A DNA stretch of 64,000 nt, taken from NCBI GenBank assembly GCA_948099385.1, contig CANUEZ040000108.1, forward strand, positions 1,436,001 through 1,500,000. Reading direction: 5' to 3'. Position numbers and translations under genes: made by a program. This document shows, one piece after another, positions 21,624 through 31,250 of the stretch. The DNA is from Fasciola hepatica (Eukaryota > Platyhelminthes > Trematoda > Plagiorchiida > Fasciolidae). Position 1 is the stretch's first letter; every line of letters begins with the position of its first letter. The notes below the pieces were generated by a model. The model was given only the letters and a program-made list of their open reading frames with translations. It had not been told where the DNA came from and did no database searches.

Positions 21624-24155
21624 TTAGTTGTAGGGCATGAAATGCAATAAAGTGCTGAGTAACTCGGAGCGAGGTGATCTGCGAGCTACTTTGTCTTTTG
21701 TATGTGGTTTCGAGCTCGAATCATCAACATTTTCCTCGCTGTTTCCTGCTACGAGTGGATTAACTCTCTGATGTCTCGAACACATTCTTCGTTTCTTCCG
21801 TTTCCTGTAATGTAACACAACTGTAGGATCTGTCCAATAGGCAAGGCTCAGTTCGGCGGTGGTGCAGTTCCCTTTTAGCATTCGTGCTACCTTAAAACCC
21901 AATACCAGTGCAGTCGTTTTGAGCTCGTTTAGGGATACTGACTTCAGCTCAGCAATTTTTGTTTTGGCAAAGGGTACTTTGTTTCGCCGCCGGCCATGCA
22001 GTTCCACCCAGGTACCGTACACTGTCACTGGGTCGGCAAATTTCAAGCTGCTTTGGGTGACCTGCTGGTGTCCTTTTTTAAGATATTTCAAAAGCCTCCG
22101 GGCAACTTCTCTTTTTCTCAATAAGTGACTTGACGGTGGTCTCTCGGGTATAGCAACTTCATGTTGCCCACTGTGAAGTCCCGTCTTTGAATTCGCCATC
22201 GAAAGCGCCGACTGATCCTTCGAGTGAACTTCGCTTTCCTGAGATGGACCGTTGGATTCAATATCGAAAGGCTGATCGTGTTCTACAGAGGCACTTCTCT
22301 CAGCAACATTTGAGCAATTTATTGATGCCGATTGTTGAAGTTCGCTCGTCAGGGGTCCGAGAAGTGTCCAGCCTAGTATCGTTCGCGTAGCGAATGGTTC
22401 TTTTCGATTGCTTATGCTCTGTTCAAGCACCCAGTGAGCCTCTGGTACATTGCATCCAATTAGTATGTCGACGTGGGGGCTAGAAACTTCTTCGAACTCT
22501 ATGTCCCTGAGATGAGACCATCTCTTGGCGATCGATCTAACAGAGTCGACTGGTCTCATTGGCAAGCTGTCTATTGCAAAAGCTTCCGGAATTTCTACGG
22601 TCCCCTCATCAGATAAAGACGTTAACTGCAGGGTCAGCCTCTTAGAATTGCTAACATGACCCCCTGCAATCGTGCTGATAGTGAGCGTGGTAGGCTCGCC
22701 TACTAGTTCACAGCTTTCTACAAGCTCGCGAGTAATCAGCGAGGTATCCGACCCCGTGTCCAAAAATGCATTGACCCTCCTCAGTCCTTTAGGTGTCACG
22801 ATACCGACAGGTACGATGCCTAATCTTGCCGGTTTGAAATCATCATGTCCCGTTGAACAGACAATTTTGGGTTCATCTGGCTGAATGGGTCTATTGTTGA
22901 GAAGGCCATGCAGTAACGAGTGATGATTACCCAAGCATCCGTCTTGGTTGCATTTCACTCTTAAGCTGCATTCAGAGGCTCGATGAGAGTTGTTCAAACA
23001 CATAAAGCATGAGCCAATCCTTTTTACTGCGCACCACCGATCGGGTACACTCATCCTATGAAAGGTCGGACAATCTAATAACCGATGCAGGGAGTTGCAT
23101 AGCTTGCATTCAGCTGACCTCTCGGGTTCTTGACTTATCATGTGCATGTTAGCCAAAGACTGGGTTTGGTTACAGTCCTTCTCCACAATTTGAGATGTTG
23201 GTTCCCTTCGCGCCAGTCTGCAACTTTCGCGTACGATTTGTCCAAATCGACTGTCGGCGATACGGGATTGACGACCTATGAACTCCGTCAAATCGTTGAA
23301 CGTAGATTCCCGCTCAAGCATATTTATTTTTTCAGCTTCCTCTGCCCATCGGCTCTGTAAATCAATAGATAGACATCGGACAATGCATTCCTGTGTGTGC
23401 AATGCATTCAGATCAGACTGGTATCCTAAGTGCTCCAGTGCTATACTGCAATTCTGCATTTTTATCACCAAACTCGACAGTGATTCAGCCTTGCCCTCAG
23501 TCCTTTTCGCCTCCAATAAAACACTATCAATTAGGCTTCTAGCCACCTTGAATGGTTGTCCAAACAAATCTTTCAGGATTCTGCGCGCCCTGATGTACCC
23601 CATCGGTGGATCAAGCATCGCGCAGCCTTCGATAGCACTTTTGGCTCTCCCACGACAGTAATGTAATAAATACAAAAACCTTTGACCAGGATCTGCAACT
23701 TTGCACTCAACAAAATTTTCGAACTGTTTCATGAATATACAGTATTGCTCGGGGTGCCCGTCGAAGTGGGACAGCTCCACTCTCGGCAGGTCAAGAGCCA
23801 AAACCTCGGTAGTTTCAGGCTGTCTCAAGGGTTTATATTCGTCGATCACAGTGCCTTTTCGATGTTGACATTGTGAACTACGTGGACTCTTTGCTGGCTC
23901 TCTGAGACCAGTTCCTTGTGTAAAGGGCTCTGCTTCCTTTCTGGCTAACCGCAGCTCGTTTTCTAATTCTATTACTCTCATTCTATAAGTACTAATATCG
24001 TCAAACGCATCGCGGTTAGAAATATATGACCTGGCACTGACAGAGCTAGTAAACTTAGTATTATCTAGAGAATCAATAACACCCGAACCATCCCCAGAGA
24101 CTTGCCGAGTTATTTCCTGTTGTCTCAAAATGTCCTTGCTTCCTCGTCTGGGCAT
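21624..24155 (-). CDS. Gag-protease polyprotein with RNase H remnant
   Basis: One open frame of 843 residues from the ATG at 24155; an in-frame ATG at 24221, inside the LTR, would add 22 residues. In order (numbering from 24221): DUF1759-type gag core near residue 145 (VELSHFDGHPEQYC); a pair of zinc knuckles near 400-440 (CFMCLNNSHRASEC and CNQDGCLGNHH); aspartic protease with an intact DTGSDTSLI near 487; and GCNVPEAHWVLEQ. About residue 750 onward the sequence jumps to the RNase H area (LKSVSLNELKTTALVLG, AYWTDPTVVLHY), skipping the entire RT. After that it becomes a basic tail that matches nothing. Gag would form particles and the protease would cleave the polyprotein. The long uninterrupted frame contrasts with the shattered BEL/Pao copy at 6-5147. 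Confidence 0.85.
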   Translation of the reverse strand: MPRRGSKDILRQQEITRQVSGDGSGVIDSLDNTKFTSSVSARSYISNRDAFDDISTYRMRVIELENELRLARKEAEPFTQGTGLREPAKSPRSSQCQHRKGTVIDEYKPLRQPETTEVLALDLPRVELSHFDGHPEQYCIFMKQFENFVECKVADPGQRFLYLLHYCRGRAKSAIEGCAMLDPPMGYIRARRILKDLFGQPFKVARSLIDSVLLEAKRTEGKAESLSSLVIKMQNCSIALEHLGYQSDLNALHTQECIVRCLSIDLQSRWAEEAEKINMLERESTFNDLTEFIGRQSRIADSRFGQIVRESCRLARREPTSQIVEKDCNQTQSLANMHMISQEPERSAECKLCNSLHRLLDCPTFHRMSVPDRWCAVKRIGSCFMCLNNSHRASECSLRVKCNQDGCLGNHHSLLHGLLNNRPIQPDEPKIVCSTGHDDFKPARLGIVPVGIVTPKGLRRVNAFLDTGSDTSLITRELVESCELVGEPTTLTISTIAGGHVSNSKRLTLQLTSLSDEGTVEIPEAFAIDSLPMRPVDSVRSIAKRWSHLRDIEFEEVSSPHVDILIGCNVPEAHWVLEQSISNRKEPFATRTILGWTLLGPLTSELQQSASINCSNVAERSASVEHDQPFDIESNGPSQESEVHSKDQSALSMANSKTGLHSGQHEVAIPERPPSSHLLRKREVARRLLKYLKKGHQQVTQSSLKFADPVTVYGTWVELHGRRRNKVPFAKTKIAELKSVSLNELKTTALVLGFKVARMLKGNCTTAELSLAYWTDPTVVLHYRKRKKRRMCSRHQRVNPLVAGNSEENVDDSSSKPHTKDKVARRSPRSELLSTLLHFMPYN

Positions 24156-24193
24156 TTCCAATGAGTTTTCTTGTCCAGGTTCCACTTGAGTAC

Positions 24194-24552
24194 TGTAAGT
24201 CAAATCTCGCAAATCGAGCAACGCGTAGCCAATTCAAACGAATCCCAAAACCAGAACAAGATTGATTCGTAGTTTCTACGGTACTAAATTGAAATGCACA
24301 AAGGATACAAATATATACGAACCTCAAGTATGCGGCCAAATAGACTTCACAGTAAAACCCAAAGGTCCAAAGCCCCGTGGCTCAAGCACGACAGTCAGAA
24401 ACGGTTCAAGGCCAAATTCAAATGTCTCACATGGATAAACAAACGTGAAAATGTGTGGTGTATGAGCGAGCTTTCCAAGATAATGTTGAATATAGTCAAA
24501 TTCACAAAGCACGTTGAACATTTAGAAGGATTTTCAGTATTCGTTCGTTACA
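24194..24552 (-). repeat. 5' LTR of the BEL/Pao-type element
   Basis: The upstream LTR on the element's strand, 359 bp, with TG...CA ends. It should hold the promoter. No clear TATA box or primer-binding site was identified. The gag frame has an in-frame ATG 28 bp inside this LTR, so an alternative start there is possible. Confidence 0.9.
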
Positions 24553-24557
24553 CTCCC
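24553..24557. repeat. Target-site duplication, right copy (CTCCC)
   Basis: The right-hand partner of the duplication at 20445-20449, adjoining the 5' LTR. Five base pairs is the size commonly made by BEL/Pao integrases. Confidence 0.9.
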
Positions 24558-25245
24558 AGTTAATGATGACAAATGCGTGAGCATGTCTTTCAGCAGAGAG
24601 ACTGGTCACACGTTTTCCATTAATGGAGCAACCACACTGCCAAGGGTTGACCGACACAAGGTGCTCGGTTTCTGGTTAGATTGTAACTTATCCTTCTCTC
24701 ATCATCACGAACTTGCGAGCAAGTCTGCCTTTCGAGTCCTAAACATGATTCGAAGGTCCTTCCCGCGCATATTTAAGGATGATTTCCCCATAATTTTCGG
24801 CACGTATATCCGACCTCTGCTGGAGTACGGTAGTCAGATAGTGCACTCTGGTCTTGTCCGAGACCGTGAAATCCTAGAAAGAGTTCAGCGGGCCTCCACC
24901 AAGGCAGTAAGGGGTCTATCCCATCTACCTTATCCCGTCCGCCTCTCACTCCTCAACCTCTATCCCCTTGACTTCAGACGCGTAAGAGGTGATCTGTTTT
25001 TGATGTTCCACCTTTTTGAAACAGGTCAAAGCGATTGCTTCTTCTCCGTCTGTCCAGCCTCCTCTCTCCGTGGTCACAGCAGAAAAGTTTTCAAACCGAG
25101 GCCACGCACTTCACTAAGGAATAACTTTTTTAGCTATAGGGTTATTACTATGTGGAATGCACTTCCAGAAGATATTGTTCTCTCGCTGAACAAAACTATC
25201 TTCAAGAAAAAGCTAGACCTCTACCTGGGTCTCTCCCAATAATTC
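24553..25245 (+). pseudogene. CR1-like LINE RT, C-terminal part
   Basis: This continues the frame interrupted at 20449: removing the LTR element and one copy of CTCCC restores NLPVNDDKC. It then reads KVLGFWLDCNLSFSHH, YIRPLLEYGSQIVHSG, LERVQRASTKAVRGL and ends VITMWNALPEDIV. The stop at about 25240 is the natural ORF2 end. The whole frame from 19690 to the end is open once the insertion is removed, so this LINE copy was intact at this end when the LTR element landed in it. Confidence 0.85.
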
Positions 25246-25545
25246 CCTTTGTCAAAAAAACTAACAAAATAGATGTCTTTTATCGCATATTTGTTCATGA
25301 ACGCCGCATCCCCACTCAGCTTAAGGCACTGTCCACAGTGTGACACTGCATGAGGTTATGTGCATCTTGTTTCGCTGCCACCCCCGCCCCCCCCCGCTTC
25401 TTTTTACTCTCGTTTCAGCTCGGCGAATCCGACAGAAGATCAAAGATTTCCTCAAGAACCGGGACAATTGGGCTCAAAGCCTCGAACCCGTGTAGTACTT
25501 CAAGACTTCAAGACTTCAACTGAACTGACCTTCACGACGCTCACC
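25246..25545. other. LINE 3' tail and spacer upstream of the helicase gene
   Basis: The left part is probably the 3' untranslated region of the CR1-like LINE. It includes a C-rich run near 25380-25398 and a triple repeat of the kind AAGACTTC near 25499-25518, with an ACTGAACTGA stretch near 25519 that recalls the CR1 tail repeat. No coding potential was seen. Confidence 0.4.
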
Positions 25546-25581
25546 TAACCAATAGGCTTTCAGACCTTGTGTAACCAATAG
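25546..25581 (+). promoter_or_regulatory. Paired CCAAT boxes upstream of helicase gene
   Basis: The 10-mer TAACCAATAG occurs at 25546-25555 and again at 25572-25581, 26 bp apart, 47-82 bp before the start codon. The core matches the NF-Y (CCAAT) consensus in the forward direction. Spacing and position fit a short core promoter of a housekeeping gene. No TATA box was seen. Alternatively the TTTCAG at 25558-25563 could be a trans-splice acceptor. Confidence 0.45.
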
Positions 25582-25627
25582 TTGGCCAGGGTGCAGTTTG
25601 AGGTAGCTTGCACGCACGTGTCTTACG

Positions 25628-25796
25628 ATGGCGTCCTTCGCTGAGGTCCAAGAGAATGAGGGTGACTTCACTAAATTCAACATCCCCATGCATCTTCAAG
25701 AACGACTTAAGGAGAGAGGCATATCTAATCTCTTTCCGGTGCAATATATGAGTTTTGAGCCTATCATTTCGGGAAAAGATGCCGTCGTATTAGCTC
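25628..25796 (+). CDS. DDX21: Helicase exon 1 (Q motif to motif I)
   Basis: Residues 1-56 and the first base of codon 57. The ATG is the first in frame after the CCAAT boxes, and the protein enters the family alignment at once (GDFTKFNIP, then ERGISNLFPVQ, which is the Q motif that senses adenine). It ends in GKDAVVLA. The donor is GTACGT, and the following 41-bp intron would bring a stop (TAA) if retained. A nucleolar-type lysine-rich leader is absent; an upstream exon encoding one cannot be excluded. Confidence 0.9.
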
Positions 25797-25837
25797 GTAC
25801 GTTTATCAGTTAATTTTTTCATTCTTATTGCTGTTAG

Positions 25838-26053
25838 GCACCGGGACTGGAAAGACGCTTGCCTTTTCATTGCCAATCGTCATGAACATTTTATCCGGCT
25901 CCAAACCCCGGAATCATGGTCGGGGACCCCTGCTACTCGTTCTCGCACCCACCAGGGAGTTGGTATCCCAAATTGTGTCGGACTTTGAATCACTTTGTAA
26001 AAATGACCTCAGTATTGTGGGGATTTACGGGGGAGTGCCTTTAGGGCCGCAGT
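25838..26053 (+). CDS. DDX21: Helicase exon 2 (motif I and Ia)
   Basis: Starts by completing codon 57 (Arg) and gives ARTGTGKT at residues 56-63, the Walker A ATP-binding loop. PTRELV (motif Ia) follows, then VGIYGGVPLGPQ, the GG motif. The donor is GTGAGT after a single leftover base (phase 1). The 41-bp intron that follows ends in CCTCCGCAG. Confidence 0.9.
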
Positions 26054-26094
26054 GTGAGTTCAAATTCAATACCGATTTATTCGTTCCTCCGCAG

Positions 26095-26426
26095 GCAGGG
26101 CATTGCGAACAGGTGTGGACGTTGTTGTTGGAACCCCGGGACGAGTTATTGATCTTCTGGAAAAGACAGTTCTGGTACTTTCGTCGATCAGATACGTTGT
26201 GTTGGATGAAGTTGACAGAATGCTGGACATGGGTTTTAGCCAAAATGTCGATTCAATCTTGAATGGCCTGTACGGTGATGATGGAAAAAATAAACCGCAA
26301 ACATTACTGTTTTCCGCTACCTTGCCTGCTTGGGTTTCTTCTGTCTCTAAAAACTATCTGTCGGAGAACGCCGAGCATATCTGCTTGATACAAGATCAGG
26401 AGACCAAAACGTCTTCAAATGTCACA
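26095..26426 (+). CDS. DDX21: Helicase exon 3 (motifs Ib, II, III)
   Basis: Completes residue 129 as Cys and continues RALRTGVDVVVGTPGR (motif Ib TPGR at 142-145). VVLDEVDRMLDMGF contains motif II DEVD at 166-169, the Mg-ATP site; Val in the third position is typical of the DDX21/DDX50 group. Motif III SAT is at 202-204. It ends in phase 0 at a GTAAGT donor. The next intron is only 36 bp and ends CCATCAG. Confidence 0.92.
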
Positions 26427-26462
26427 GTAAGTCGTCTGTCTGCAATATTCTAAAACCATCAG

Positions 26463-26672
26463 CACTTAGCATTACCGTGTCCTTATGCTGAACGTGCATC
26501 AACAATAGCAGACGTCATTCGCACTTACTGTCCCAAGAAAAAATCGCGGTGCATAGTATTTTGCGAACGCAAAAAGGACGCAGATGATTTGGCCGCTCAC
26601 GCTTCTATGAGCGCAGATTGTCATGTTTTCCACGGGGGCATTTCGCAGGACAAACGCGAGCTGATCCTACAG
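26463..26672 (+). CDS. DDX21: Helicase exon 4 (motif IV)
   Basis: Exactly 70 codons, phase 0 at both ends. It begins HLALPCPYAERA and includes CIVFCERKKDAD (motif IV region of the second RecA-like domain) and VFHGGISQDKREL. The exon has no start codon at its beginning and is only evident from homology and splice signals. The donor is GTAGGT. It leads into the 3.1-kb intron that carries a LINE and a SINE-like repeat. Confidence 0.88.
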
Positions 26673-27039
26673 GTAGGTAAATTTTGCTCGCATATTAGAT
26701 TTGATGAGTTTCTGTCCTGAATGCCGCTATCCGTTCTGTATGGCCACCACTAACTTCCTTATGAGTGGCCGGTGTTGACCGTCTGAAGAGCTATCGTTAA
26801 TAATCACTGGATGTGGTTAATTTCTACCAAGGTATATAATCTTGGTACGTGCCGCTGTCGTCTTCAGTTTAGGTCACCTGTTTGTGCACCGAAGGGTTTT
26901 CACCACAAAGCGTTTGGCGAAGAGAGTAAAGCTGAAAATATGCCGCTCATTGCTTAACCATTTGAACATTTCAGTGCTCAGTCTTCAGTCTTGTCGGAAG
27001 GCAGAGGGAAACATCCCATGTAAGCCTCTTCAAATTGAC
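26673..27039. other. Intron 4, left part: nothing recognised
   Basis: Intron sequence between the exon 4 donor and the antisense LINE. The short frame here has no motif. Confidence 0.5.
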
Positions 27040-28970
27040 TCTAGATTGACGCTCAGGAAGTGTTCCTCCACAATACCTGCAGTTGCGTGTCGAGACGCCG
27101 TTTCAGTCGAGTGTCGTCCTCTTCCATCACTCGTGCCGGTAAGGCGTTCCAGAGGTTAGTCACCCTCCGTGAAAGACAATAAATCAGTGGCAAACCAGTC
27201 GACAGAAGCTTCCGCAGCGTTAGGGAACGCCGTCGTACCCGGGCGTTCATCCGAAGAGGAAAGTCCACTTGCAATTCCGGACCGATGTCACCACGAAGGA
27301 TCTTCCTCAAACAAATGATGTCGCCACGAACTCTCCGAGGAAGAAATCAAGATACCTCGGACAATCCGCCTAGCTGGTCCCACATAAGCCACCGACGAGT
27401 CTCGTCGCGGAGCGTTGCACCTTCTCCAGTTTCACCATCTCGCCGATAGTGCAGGAGTATGGTGCAGCCCATCCGTATTCGAGTCTCAGACGAACATGGG
27501 AAGCATATATCAATCTGGAAGCCTCGAAACTCATCGGGCCAAATGATTAATGTATGGTACCGAGAATAGCTCCGAAAAAACCACAGACCTTATACGTGTG
27601 AGCTTGAGTCATGAGGGCCGACGACAGCACAACTCCAAGGTCTCGTTCCCACGACGATTTCGGTAGCATTTTGCCCCCAATGCGATACACTGCGTCTGAT
27701 ATCCTTCTCCCGATAGGCATGTACGCGCGTTTGGGTACAATGATCGGTAGGCCCCAGACGTCAGATCATCGTACTAAAGCATCCAGAGCCCTTTGCAGAA
27801 CCTCTCTCCACACCCGAGTCCACAACACGCCACAGTTTTGTCCTGCATAATTAAGTCAAGGCGACTGTAAGACTGACCGCAATTCGTTGATGTAAGCCAG
27901 AAACAGCACCGGTCCAAGAACCGACCTCTGAGGGACCCTACCTCTTGCAGCATATCAACTTGACTCCTACCGGGCAACTCTGGCTGGGAACATCCAATTC
28001 AGGAAATCTGCAATCCAGTCAAGCACCGGACTCTGGAGACCAAATGTTCTGAATTTTTCCAACAGTCGTAAGGTACCTTGTAAAAAGCCTTGCTGAAGTC
28101 AACGAAGACCACCACGTTGTAGCCGCCCTCCGTAGCCTCTGTCCACCGTTCTCTTGCCAGCAGTAAGTTTGAGATACACGACCTCTTGAGACGAAAGCCA
28201 TGCTGAGCGGGGCGCAGATACAGACTTGACTCAAGGTGCTCCCGCATTCGCACCGACACCAGTCGTTCCATCACCTTTCCCAAAATGTAGGTTTGGCTCA
28301 CCGGGCGATAGTTGGTGGGTGCCTTCCGCGGACCCCCTTTGTACAGTGGACGAATAATCGCGGCCTTCCATTCGCTAGACAAAGTTCCCGTGCGTAGCGA
28401 CTGATACGTATGTGGTTACGAAATCCGAATGGTCGAGGCAAGCAGAAGACAGAGGCCTAGAATTTAGGCTTTATTTGGCATACAACTGAACGGTGTGATC
28501 TGAAAACAACAAAGCAGAAATTTGATAGAACAACAGTACTAAAACTAAGGTAGGTTGAAAATAGTAAATAAACATGACAGCGAAAGATTAAAAAGATGCG
28601 AGTTCGTTGACCAGTTCATGCAATACCGCCGGATGGATACCATCTGGTCCGGGCCACTTATGCACTTTCAGTTTTTGTTTAGTTCTTTGGTAATCTCATT
28701 TGGATTGAAGGACCGCAGCATAATGATACTATCGGTATGCGGCAGTGACGGCGATGGGATTGACTCCGTCGCATACACAGACGAGTAGTGACGCACAAGG
28801 ACCTGTGCTTTCTGAACATCTGTCTCAGCAAGTGTTTCCTGTTCGACTGAGGGTAACATAACCGTGTTTATGCGGGTTCTACGTCTCAAATATGCATAAA
28901 GCCGTTTGAGTGCAGTAGCGAAGTCTTTAGCAACCATGATTTCAAAACAACTCCTCTCCCTTTTCATGAG
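27040..28970 (-). mobile_element. CR1-like LINE in helicase intron 4, inactive
   Basis: Minus-strand ORF2 pieces in order: linker (28668-28967, RLYAYLRRRTRIN); fingers (WPGPDGIHPAVLHELV near 28600-28660); RT (27999-28382: LYKGGPRKAPTNYRPVS, QHGFRLKRSCISNLLL, VVVFVDFSKAFYKVP); VPQRSVLGPVLFLAYINEL near 27905-27950; and the C-terminus (27053-27310) with VTNLWNALPARV. It lies antisense to the helicase gene. It is broken by stops and by an insertion at 28395-28600. Confidence 0.8.
28395..28600. repeat. Insertion within the intron-4 LINE, unknown
   Basis: About 200 bp of AT-rich sequence separate the GPDGIHP fingers from the EWKAAII segment, which should be only a few codons apart. It does not read as RT in any frame and matches nothing else I could see in the window. 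It may be a small nonautonomous element. Target duplications were not resolved. Confidence 0.4.
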
Positions 28971-29079
28971 TTCTTGTCACTAAGTTGGTACAGCTGGTCT
29001 CAACCAAAGTGAACTGTAGTAATCAGCTACTTTGGTAAGAAACCCCAATGAATACCTTGGATTTTCGACATTCAACCAT

Positions 29080-29395
29080 ACATCCAGGCGATCGAACAAG
29101 CCTTTCCATTGTGAATGGTTTATATCCAAGAGATCCGCATGCTTGCACATGAGTGCAATGGGAAAGGTACACCCCGTAGCCACAGAGACCCACTGCACTA
29201 TTAGAGGTAACTGGCAACTAGCCCCTGAACCCTAAGGTGGAGAACCAATAGGTCCCAGTAGGTCAGGTGTAGCAACAAGCCGTATGACTGGATTACTGTC
29301 TACAACCAAAGTAACCGGTGATGGTGGGGATTCGAACCTCTGACATCCGAGGTAGTAAGTAAACAATCCAAACCACTCGATCACCACCAAGTTTT
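29080..29395 (-). repeat. tRNA-headed SINE-like repeat, copy 1
   Basis: On the minus strand the head (29311-29395) reads like a class II (Ser/Leu-type) tRNA: GATCGAGTGGTTTGG resembles the A box, GGTTCGAATCC is a B box, and the ends can form most of an acceptor stem. About 200 bp of body follow. The same head-to-body junction recurs at 50820-50900 (-), and the body (CACCTGACCTA.TGGGACCT, then GTGCAGTG.GTCT) recurs at 32120-32290 (+). Repetition with a RNA polymerase III promoter head fits a SINE rather than a functional tRNA. Confidence 0.55.
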
Positions 29396-29399
29396 TGCT

Positions 29400-29770
29400 T
29401 ACCGAGCTTTATGATCCGTGCTTTCGCTACCGTCGAATGTCCCAGTGAATTCCAGATACCGTCCGTTCATATCAAAAGGCAAGGGCCGTACAGCGTTTTC
29501 GTTTTCACGAATCGTGCATCTATCAACACGCATGAACAGGTTCTCGTAGTAAAATCACTCGTGGCTTCGTTGGGGTAACCTCCCGCTCTTATGATGTAGT
29601 CACGTGTCTTTCAATGTCGGTCGTTCAGAGAAAGCCGGTATACAAGTTCCAACTGTAATAATAATTAACGGCAATCTTGAATGTTATGAATTTTTATCTA
29701 TTTCTTAATTGTGAATATTTATTTCGTACGGCATCCTCCTTGTCTTCTTTCTCGATCGTATCGCGTGCAG
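29400..29770. other. Intron 4, right part: nothing recognised
   Basis: Single-copy looking sequence up to the exon 5 acceptor. The last 130 bp are AT-rich. Confidence 0.5.
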
Positions 29771-30069
29771 AAGTTCCGTGAGGGTAAATACCGTACGTTG
29801 ATCACCACTAACGTGGCTGCTCGAGGACTGGACATTCAAAATGTTGATCTTGTAATACAGTGCCATCCACCACGTGATGTAGAAGACTATATTCATCGGT
29901 CTGGTCGAACTGGTCGTGCCACTCGATCAGGAACATCTGTAGTGTTCTACAGTCCTCAGGAGCGGGGGAAACTTAGTGAGATCGAACGCAAGGCTGAAAT
30001 TGAATTCCGTCGGATTGGACCGCCGAGTTTGCAGGATATATTGGACAGCTGGATAACCGAGACGACCGA
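29771..30069 (+). CDS. DDX21: Helicase exon 5 (motifs V and VI)
   Basis: Starts after the acceptor CGCGTGCAG with [10 protein letters not shown] and holds motif V NVAARGLD (ending residue 330) and motif [12 protein letters not shown] (ending 358). The end is placed at the GTCAGT donor because exon 6 needs two carried bases: GA plus G makes Glu 409. The conserved segment runs through [15 protein letters not shown]. Confidence 0.9.
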
Positions 30070-31250
30070 GTCAGTTTTTTTGAATACTTTCCTAATTCTT
30101 GCATTTGAATCTTGAAGTTTTTACATGACATTAATTGATGGAACGCTGGTCGTAACTAACAAACTTGACTACTGACTTGAGGTACTAGCCATTAAACTAA
30201 TAACTTCAATCTGATATTTATGTAATCAATAATGCCATTCTCATATATTGTTTATGGGCCAAAGCAGACATCGAGCTTTATAACGCTTTTTGACATTTTG
30301 ACTCCTCAAACTTGATTACATGGATGAGTTTCTTACTTCCTCTTACCTTTGTGTGATATCCATTTGTCCGTTCCGCTGTCGTTATTCATCGGTCTCGCTG
30401 GCTGACTATCCTTGATAGCTCAATGAGCCTTTGAGTTGTTTGTCGTATTTCAACAATTGATCACCAGAGAAAGGCAAAAGACCGCTCTTTTTTAGGCTGT
30501 TATCGACTAATCAAATGGATATACAACCAACAGAAGTTTTCAGTACATCAAGTGGAAAAATGTGAGAGCGATTCAAAATCTGACATTTCCCTTCACTCGT
30601 AAGACTTAAATATAACAGATAGAATTGTTCACACAAGTGTGTACCTCAATGTCCTCGGGGGTAGGTGTCTCAGGCTCCGAGATAGTTACTTGTCTCGAAC
30701 GCCTCTCGAAATCCTACCAAGTGACCGTGCGTCTGTCACAGCATCTGCTGAAGTCCCACTCACTGCTTTCTCGTGGTGGAGGTGTTCCTACTAAAGTGAG
30801 AGGACGAAAGCGAATGCCCGGCGCTTCCCACCGGGTTGAATGACTAAGTAGTCACTCTGGGGGAGATGGTTAGACCCTGATTCCAAAGCAACCATAGGTG
30901 GTGTATAAAGCGTACAACACTGCTCACCGGCATCTGTGGCGGAGGGGTGTACTGAGCGCCCAGGATGTTTGGCCTCATCCGAAGGGCGTATAAACGAGCA
31001 ATCAGTTACTGGCCCACAGTGAGTTATGGACCCCACGCTTCGTTCTACTGAGTTGCAGATTGTGCTTTGGATAGTTAATGGCTCCGGTTGTGGACCTTTT
31101 AAAAAACCACCTGCTTTGGTCTGGGCATCATGGAAGTATTGCGCCCTCAAAAATCAAAATTTGACCCCTCCCTCCCGATTGTACCGTATTTTGTTTAGCA
31201 CAACTTGAAATCAGGCGGCGTAAGAAGTGTTTTTTTGCAGTCTGGTAAAT
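30070..31250. other. Intron 5, left part: nothing recognised
   Basis: No domain in either strand. A 119-residue minus frame at 30791-31150 is unlike any family I know; the surrounding base composition is more GC-rich than the flanks, so it may be an unidentified repeat. Confidence 0.4.

Larger units (their letters stand above)
20450..24552 (-). mobile_element. Nonautonomous BEL/Pao-type LTR retrotransposon, young
   Basis: The element is bounded by two direct 359-bp LTRs that begin TGTAA and end TTACA, flanked by the 5-bp direct repeat CTCCC (20445-20449 and 24553-24557). The interior is 3385 bp, much shorter than a full BEL/Pao element, and holds one long gag-protease frame on the minus strand. 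A short RNase H remnant is fused to its end; reverse transcriptase and integrase are absent. Two LTR differences in 359 bp suggest recent insertion. It would need enzymes from a full-length relative to move. Confidence 0.9.

Noticed and set aside
29311..29395. Functional tRNA gene
   Set aside because: The T-stem has mismatches and the same sequence recurs with a common downstream body, so a SINE head is more likely.
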